Program-made: the position numbers and the translations under genes
Shown: positions 50,401 through 59,400 of the stretch, one piece after another
Layout of the letters: each line of letters starts with the position of its first letter
Numbering within the stretch: the first letter of the stretch is position 1
The notes under the pieces: generated by a model
Told to the model about the DNA's origin: nothing
Database searches by the model: none
What the model saw: only the letters and a program-made list of their open reading frames with translations
Source: Morinoia aosen
Taxonomy: Eukaryota; Arthropoda; Malacostraca; Amphipoda; Talitridae
Assembly: GCA_030386875.1 (NCBI GenBank)
Contig: CM059564.1
Span: 66,855,436-66,919,435, forward strand
DNA: 64,000 bases
Direction of reading: 5' to 3'

Positions 50401-53400
50401 GTTTTTGTTTCAAAAATAAAATGGAATATAACCTGCTGAACTTCTGATCACATTTCTCCTGAAAATAAGGTTGGAGAGTTAGAGCCTGAGTAAGTGGGCA
50501 GAGAACCAAGAAAATGAGCTGTGAACTACAATGGCTCCGTAATTTTGTGCTATGCTTTCTGAAATTAAGGTTTGGTTTTTAATGCCCGCAGGCCTGCATC
50601 ACCAAGGCATATTCCGCGTGTCAGGCAGCCAGTTGGAGATCAACAACTTCCGTGAGAGTTTCGAGAAGATGGAAGACCCGCTCGCTGACGTGAGTGACGC
50701 CAGCGACATGAACAGCGTGGCCGGCGTCCTCAAGCTCTACTTCAGGGAGCTGCGTGAGCCGCTCTTCCCCACCGTCTTCTTCGACCAGTTCATGGAGATC
50801 GCTCGTGAGTTGCCTTGCTGTGGCGGTTCTTTGAGCGGTCTGTGGTTTAACACAATTTTTATCTCTAGCTGGAGGAAGTGTTCTGCCCGTATAGCGAAAC
50901 TCGAACCCGCCTAGGCAGGCAATGTAATGTTGCGTTTCATTTTTTGATTTTAGGATTAAGACACTAGATTTCTCTGGCGGTATGTATTTTGAGCAGTATT
51001 GTTCACAAGTGTGTCTGTGACCGTTATTGTATAGTTCATAAATGTTGCTTCATGGTATAACGTAAAAGTTTGGTTTCGTTTCAATCGTTCAATTTGAGTA
51101 TAATTTGATTGCTCTTGAATAATTTCTAAGTTTTTTTCATCTAATTCTCAGAACGGTCTTCTTACGGTCTTTTATGTATATTTTCCATAATAATGCTAAG
51201 TTTCCATTTATTTTCCCTCTGCCTGTGTTGAGACAACGTTTGCCTCATGGACGGCCTTCATTGCAGAACTTGCGTGCAAGCAGGAGTTCGTAAGCAAGTT
51301 GCGTGAGGTGGTGGTCACGCTGCCCAGGCCAGTCTTCGTGGTCATGCGATATCTCTTCGCGTTCCTCAACCAGTGAGTTTATTATCGCGTTTTTCCTCTG
51401 ACTCTTTTGTTGAACACTTTACCCTCATAGTAAACCTCAAAATTTACGTCTCTAAATTTCTCTGATTATTTGCCTTTTGTATCGAATTTGTCTTATGAGG
51501 CGTTCTTTGCAGTTGTTGGATTTTGCAGTGTAATTACAAATCATAAGTTTTAAACCCACCTGCTGAAAATGCCAGTCTCTCAATGGGTCTATATAGCGGG
51601 AAGGTATCATGTCATGTGCCCTTTGATTATTTTAAACTGCCTCATAGAGTTTTTACATCATCATTATGATTTCAAGTTGGACACTTTGAAAAATGAAGTA
51701 TATACTTTCTCAATATCAGATCGTTTTCGTTTGAACTGTCAGAAATACCATATTATGCTACTGTATACAAATTTTCGTCTACTGGTAATGCAAAAACTTT
51801 CGTTTAGTATTCTAAGGTGGAATTATGTGCTGTAAATGAAAATGTAAGCTTTTCTTTTTCCACACTTGTTAGGAAATCGGTTTTCCTTGCTAAGCGACTG
51901 TCTCATGGAGGCATAACGCATCAACTCTTCTTGTGCGCAGCCTGAGCGAATTTAGCGACGAAAACATGATGGACCCGTACAACCTGGCCATCTGCTTTGG
52001 CCCCACGCTGGTGCCCATCCCTGAGGACAAGGACCAGGTGAGCTTCTCTGTTTGTTTGAGCCGCAGGTGGTGGAGAGGTATCTATCTCACTTATGGCTGA
52101 GTAATATTTAAGTGGCTTGGCTTTTATGGAAGAACAAACAATTACTTGATCGTTTTGGATGCTGTGATTCTGATGATTATACCAAGGTATAAATCTCCAG
52201 AGTCAGATAGAGAGGTTTGCAGGGAGAACTCTTCTACTTGATGAACATGCATTCCACTCGCTCATTTTCTCTCCTGAGATGAAGGAGTTGGACGATCATT
52301 TCTCCAGCGCAATCATAATAATGGGGCAATTATCAAAAGTTTTTGTCGCCTTCCTGGGTGCGTTTTTGTGAAGATTTTCATTACTCATGGCTGTATCATG
52401 AGTTGAGAGTTTCAAATATATGTAACGTTGCGAAGTATGGTCCAATTTTGCTTGGTACATATTGATATCTTAGTAATTCATTTCCGTAAAATATCAAGTG
52501 ACATCGCAGCTTCCATCAGGACCGACGGTCTCAGTATCTCTGTGTTACGCTGTTGTTAGACTGTCTAACTTGTTTTCTGCTGTGCTGTATGGCGGGGCAG
52601 TGCCGCTCTGCTTATGACTTGACATATCAATCTTGTTCGCAGGTCCAGTACCAGAATCTCGTCAACGAGCTCATCAAGAACATCATCATCTTCAGCGAGG
52701 ACATCTTCCCTGCGGATGGTGGCCCCGTGTACGAGAAGTATCTCTCAAGAGACTCCCTCGAGCTTGAGGCGGATGTGGGCGACGCTCCCAACCAGGATGA
52801 CTTTGACTCTGAGCACACCGCTTCCGAGGATGGTGAGTTGAGTCGCTCTCTTGTTGCTCCGTGTTTTCTCTACAGTCTACGCGATTGGAAAAGCACATTG
52901 GATGTAAAGCTTGTGCAGTGCGTGATTTTGTGTGGCTTGCGAACTCACGAAAGTAGGTTCCAAATGATTGATAACAGCTTGGAAAAAGTGTGTTATAACT
53001 TTTTGGAGTTGGGTGTTATGTCTTCGTGTTCCTATTCGTTGCCTCAAGTCAGGCGGTAGTTTTGCTTTATATGCCAAGGGGCTGGTGTACCCATGGGGTG
53101 GGCTAAGAGATCCTGCTTGCTTTTAAAACTTCTTATTCATCGTACTGTGTTACCCTACGCCATTCTCAATCCAATGAATCTGAAAATAGAGCAGTACTCA
53201 AATTAAGTCAATATCATCCTAATTCACATAAGTAATAAGTATTTTGTTTTGCGGTAGAAGAAAAATAGTAGGTCGGAGAACGTAAGTTTCCTCAATTCTA
53301 TCTAGACATAGTAAAATGTTTTATGTCTTGCTTTATCCAATATATGGACGGTAAAGTGGTGATAGTTGTGTCCATGTATGCGTTGCAGTTAACAAAGTCG

Positions 53401-56400
53401 CCACAATGCATTCCGCTACTGAGGCGTCGTAATTCCATTAGTTAATTCTTACTATTAGTGTGAAGTAGAGTATTTTTAGCTCCTGTTGCTGCATGGTTTA
53501 GCTGATTGCATAAATGCAGGCAGCTGTATTTTCTATACAGTGAACCATTATAGACTCGGTGCCTGGTTACTTGCCTGTAGATATTCGGGATGCTAGGGAA
53601 GTTATTCATCTCCCTCTTTTTTGCCCATTATTTCAATTGATCCTTGCAGTGCTTTCGCCAGATTTACTCTGTTTGCTATCCTGAAGAATGCACTCGTTAA
53701 ATTTAGCCATCTGATTTCACTTGTAAACGAGATTGGATTTCACTTTATTTTGTCTCTTAACTTGAACGATAATGGGCGTGATCTGAGTTTGATTTTGCAT
53801 ATGTTGCGTGTGTCGTTTTGTAAACTGAAACTAAATAGCATTGGTTCAGTGTGTACGACTAACACTAGTTTGTATTGCTTAGCTGGAGTTCTACAGTAGA
53901 CCTGGATGTAGAGATGGAAGTCTAACGATAAGCAAGGGGAAACCTACACGATGTTGTTTGGTAGGCCTCTATACCGGAGCTTCTCGTTTTTATTACCTTG
54001 AAGTTCATCATTCTTTTACTTGACACTTTTACATTCTCTTATATTTTTTGATGAGTTCTCTGAAAGAGTAATATTCTTTAATACTGTCGAGACGCATAGA
54101 GCGCTAAAACTATATTCTTGTATTTCTTTAATCATTGTTGGATGGTATATTAACTGACGTCTTTTCTCAGATTATATACTTTTTAAATATATCTTTTTTC
54201 ATTCATTAGTTTTTGCAAAGTATGTAGCTTGCGAGATTCATGATAACTTCAAGCTGTTTCACCATCAATTGCAAATGAACTTTTGAACTTGAAAGAAACC
54301 CCGTAAATATTACCGTGCCACTCAGCCCTCATGGTCATCTTGTGAGACAGTAATCAATCCCTGATGCGATCTATGTAAGCGTGTCAGTACCTGCAATAAG
54401 CGCACCTTGCCGCACACCCACACCTGCCCACTCGTGTATGTCGCCTCGTTGTGTGAACAGTTTGCGTTACTGCATGCACTTGTAAGTGTAGTGTTGTCGA
54501 GAAGTGTATCTTGTAGCAGAATATTAATACTGCGTCTGCAAGAGTTGAGTCTTGTCTTTGCCTGCCTGCATGTAACCTTCCCCGTTCTCCTTCCAGCAGA
54601 TTCTGTCTTTAAGGATAAGGAAATCAGCCTGCCCATATTTGGAAGTAAGTTCACGCCAAAAATACCCGATTTTTTTGCGGTGAGGCCTAGTTAATGGCGT
54701 TGCTTCGAGTCTTTTCTTTATTATTTTTGTTTCCAATGTAATTTCTTCTCAAATTTAATTACGCTTCATTTTGGTAGACGATTTGATTAATTTTTCTTTG
54801 AAATAAGCAAGTAAGAAAGGTTTTCGAGCGCACGTCTCATCATTTCGTGGAAGAGTTCTTCCTTTTTTTATTGCGTATTCCTAGTTTGAGAAACTAAAAC
54901 GTGATATAAAAGTTTATCAATTGATTAATTTGAGTACTCGAAGCAATGCCTTTGGAGCTTCGTAATCAGATTAATTAAGTGCGATTTCTTTCTAAATGTA
55001 TCCACAATTTTCTGTATTCAAATTTGGTAGCTTTTAAGATCCCTACTCGTAAAATAAATTTTCACTCTCGAGTTAGCAATAGAACTGAGCTAAAATTATA
55101 ACAAAGCGATCTAATTCATTAATTCACTCTAATTTTTCTGAACAAGTTGCATTTCTTAAAAATTGGCAATAAGTGAAATTTTTTGAGTTGTTTCCACCTC
55201 TTGTTGAAATCTGCCATAATTTCACATTAGTATTAGTATCATGTAGCTCGCTCATTATTCCTTTTTTCAATCATGTCTTCCAATTCACGAGACAGCTCTT
55301 TATTTCTGTATGAGATTTATAAATTCACTTTCACAGGAACTGGGTAGAAATGATTTGGTGCCTGGATAGATACGCTGTGCACGTTTGAGTTACCTTCCAG
55401 TGTGGCCATGTCAGTTTTGAGTTACTCTTTTGGAAAAGTGCCTTTTCCCGTGAAAGCAAGGCTCATAAAGGTAAATGTACCCAATTATTTTTTAGCAGAA
55501 AGTCATCTGCAATCTTTCCTTCGAAAATGTGACCTTATGTGGGCGAACGAACGTACTGTTAATGGTCCTAGCCTCACAGTTTGAAAAATAATACACATAA
55601 TTTTCTGGCCTAATCTGATGAAGTTATTTTTTCCCTAGAAACCTACCTGTATCCTGAGTTGCCACGCTTTGTACATGTCCGGTTATCAAGACGAGAAACG
55701 CTATGTGGATTGTGGAGTCTTGTATTTGGCTTGCTGTCATGGTCATCATTTGTGATAAGTGACACAATGGCGGTGCTGTGCGGCTTCCAGCTTAGCTTTG
55801 CGCGTAACTCTGCTATTTTTCTCTAGAAGAGAAGTCTAGCGACCAGTGTTGTGTGGTTTGGTCAGTCAGTGTTTGCATTGTGTTTTCGTTCTTCTGTTCT
55901 ACCAAGTCTGCTTCTGACTGTCCTTGTGTTGTGGTACCGTTTTCATATTCTTCAATGTGAAGCTCTCATTTTCTAATTTTACCTCTATAACGTTGCTTTG
56001 ACCAGCACATGTTTTGTTTGAAAATTTGTTGAATATTTCTCTTACGCATCTATAATCACATAGCCTTCTATTCTCATCATTCGTTTTATTCATTTGTAGA
56101 AATTTTCATTATTTTCAAGCGAACCTAATTCTTTTCATATGATTTTCGCTCTTGCATTTTCCTAACCCGTTTTTGTATTCGTCTCTGTGTTTACCTTCTT
56201 GTATTAGACGCGGATTTATCGATGCTGTTCAGATTTTCAATTTTGTATTTTGTTTCTCACTTCATTCAATTCTTTGCTTTGTCAAAGATGTTCATTGTAT
56301 CAGTTCTGGTGAATTTCCTTGAATATTCAGAACTGTTTCGTTTGTCTTTATTATTGTACTAATTATTCTTAGTTAATTTTTACTCTGTCTTGGGAATGTT

Positions 56401-59400
56401 GACATTGTTAGCTTTGTTTGCTGTTCGTCTACGCAAGTCATTTGGCTAGCCCGGTTACTCATTGCTACCCAAACGCTCTCCCGTATTTTGGTGAGAGTAT
56501 AACAATTACTGTTTTTGCACCCATCTTCTTTCTGTAATGTCTCTCCACTTATCTCAACTTGCTTCTCTCCGTCATTGTACTGCATTTTTCTGTCTCCTGT
56601 TTCGCATTCCTTTTTTGCTCTTACATTTACTTCTGAAAAAGCTACCTAGCGTTTTATTCAATCATGTCATCTTCTTTCTCTTCTTAAAGTGAAGGGCCTC
56701 TGGACATCATCCAAACTGCTGTCTCCAATTTAGCCGTCATGCTGAGTTCATTAATTTCTTTTAAGTGAACGCATTAAAAACTATTCCTCTATATTTTCTC
56801 ATCGTCTCCAAAATATGTAACGAGTGCTCGCGATTTATAGTGCAGTATTTGCAAGAGTGTGCACTGGTCGTAAGTGTAGACGAGTGCAGTAAGTTACAGT
56901 CCTGTCCACCTCCTCGATGCTCACATGAACCTCCCCCACCAGAGGGCGAGGTGCTGGAGGCGGTGGCGCAGTTTGACTTCCTCGCCCGGTCTGACCGGGA
57001 GCTGAGCTTCAGCAAGGGCGACCTGCTCGTGCTGCACTCGCAGGTGTCCTCCGACTGGTGGCGAGGCACCCACAGGGGCAAGCTGGGGCTCATCCCTGAC
57101 AAATACATCCTCCTCAAAATCAGGTATTCTTCTCAAGTCAGGCGTGCTCTCGAGTACTTGATACCGGATGATAGGTGGGCGAAACTGGAAAAATATGTGG
57201 GTAAAATTGATTTTATTTTGTAGAGGTGCTGCCTTGTTAGTGATGTATTCATATTTAGTTGAGTAATCGAGAGCGTACGTTTCAATCTAGAAATGCAACA
57301 AAGTTTTTCAGGTGTTTTTTATAACACCACGATTACGCGCGTGTTTTACCATTCCTCTCTTGAAATGATTAGGTCGCTTGACTTTCAGAAAGACAAACTT
57401 TTTACTTCTTTGCTGAAGGGCTGTACATGCTAAGTCATGTTTCAAAGTTATGAATATAACTGTAGGTTTTCATGGAAATTCTGACTGAATATTTGGACAC
57501 AAAAACTGAGAATTAGTAATTTTTTGAGATGGAAACCAAATTCCTGTTCTCTAGTAGATTACAAAAAATGTAAAACGCTGAAACAATTGTTTAAAACAGT
57601 TTCAAAGTATTTTCTCGCCCAGCTTGGTTTACTTGGAATCCTTGATTGAGATTTGATTGTGACAATAGCAGAGGAAAGTGTGAAGTTAATGAAGCTGTTT
57701 GGGGACATCAGGAATATTCTCAATGATTTTTCACAATTGTGAATCTACAATAATCTTAACGGGAATTTTATTGCTCCTCAGGACAGATTAAGATTAGCTT
57801 CGAAACAAAAATTCATGGCTTCTTGGGCCTCTCCCATACAGTGCTATATAATGTCACCTTGAAAAAGGCTTTAGAGGTCATTCAGATTATTATTAACCGG
57901 TTATTAAAGATACTCATTTGCTTCTTCCCGTTTATCGATGTGTGTAATATGGGATCTCTTGTGCATCTTTTCACAGAAGAGGGAAATAATAGTTCTATGT
58001 CTTGCAGCTTAATTTATGTACTCTTGTGAAATTAAAAGAAATAACTTTTGATAGCTCATCATTTCATTCTGCCTGTGTTTTCAGGGAAGATGACAAGGAC
58101 AGACCAAGCGAATCATCCTCTACCGGCCAACAGCACCAGCTACAGCGGCGGCCGTCTTCCTCCTCAGACTCCCTGACCTCATCAAGTCTACCGCCTCCAG
58201 AAACTCCCCACACGACCCCCAGCTCTCCGAGCGGGCCCCCGTACCACACGACCTTCCATTCCGTCCTGTACACGCCCACCGACAACTCCCCCTCGCCTCA
58301 CCCCGGAGGTGACAGAAGCAGCACTGCCACGTTCGCTCCCAGCGGACCGTCAGTCACGTGCCTGCAGGCCACCACGCCCTCTCAAAGCAAAGCACCGCCC
58401 CTCAACGGGTCTTCGCATCATTCCGCGTCTCAGGTCAGCTGGCTAACTCTTCAGCTCTCAAGCTAGGGAAGTTATGAATGATTACCATGCACGTGCTAAG
58501 TTCTCATGAGACTTTGGGTCTTTGTTAAGGGTGTAAGAGAGGTAAACCACGTTGGAGGAATTTAAACCTCCCAAGAAATGCTAGAGAAGCAGTGAAGGGA
58601 AAATGAATAGGATACATAGAGAATCGCACTGTAATAAGCGAGACCTATATGGGTGAATAACGACAACGCATCAACGATGAAAATTCTATTCTAAGAATAG
58701 CCCATCTAAAATGCAACATATAAAGCAAGCTAAGAATGGCATTAAGATAAAGTATAAAAAAAACAAAGGTTAATTGTAAACGTTAAGTGATATAAATGCG
58801 CAACATTCTCAACCGTTTTTGAAGCCATGAGCACTCAACAGGAATAATTATAATTTAGCAACATCGAAGCAAACGTCACGCTTAAATACCGCAGTTGGAA
58901 CTATTCCTGATGTTGAGCTGCACTTTGAAACAATTATAACTTTATACACCTATTGTAGTGTCACAAATCGATGTCGTTGGCTAAACCTAACTTGAGGTAA
59001 TCATTTTAGTCCGCTCACGGATAAATGCATAGTATCTAATACGAACACCAAACTCTTGAGCAATCTTCACAGTGTCAGTACAAAAGTGGTGAGAAGTATG
59101 GTGCCTACATCTCGTTCTCGTATGTTGAACTATGTGAACTATTCTATGTAGGTCCGGAAAGCTACCTGTATTGTGCTCCATTTATCTGCAGCAGTACCTC
59201 TTGTGTTATTGGGCCTCATTGATAAACGACTGTTTCGTCTACGTAACCCGGTAATGGTGACGCCAGCTTGCGTGAGTCAGACTACTAGACCTGCAGCTAC
59301 TCACTATTTCTACTTACAGCATCCTACTCTGTAATTTTCTTCGTATTGCCACCTGAATTTTCTAATATTTTGATGAATTTCTTGGTATCGTAACTTGAAT

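Noticed and set aside
57121-57223. Extension of the SH3 exon to a stop at 57221 as the gene's true end
   Set aside because: The CAG|GTATTC donor at 57124 joins in phase to two long Pro/Ser-rich exons. The extension is best seen as the start of intron 15, although retained-intron transcripts are possible.
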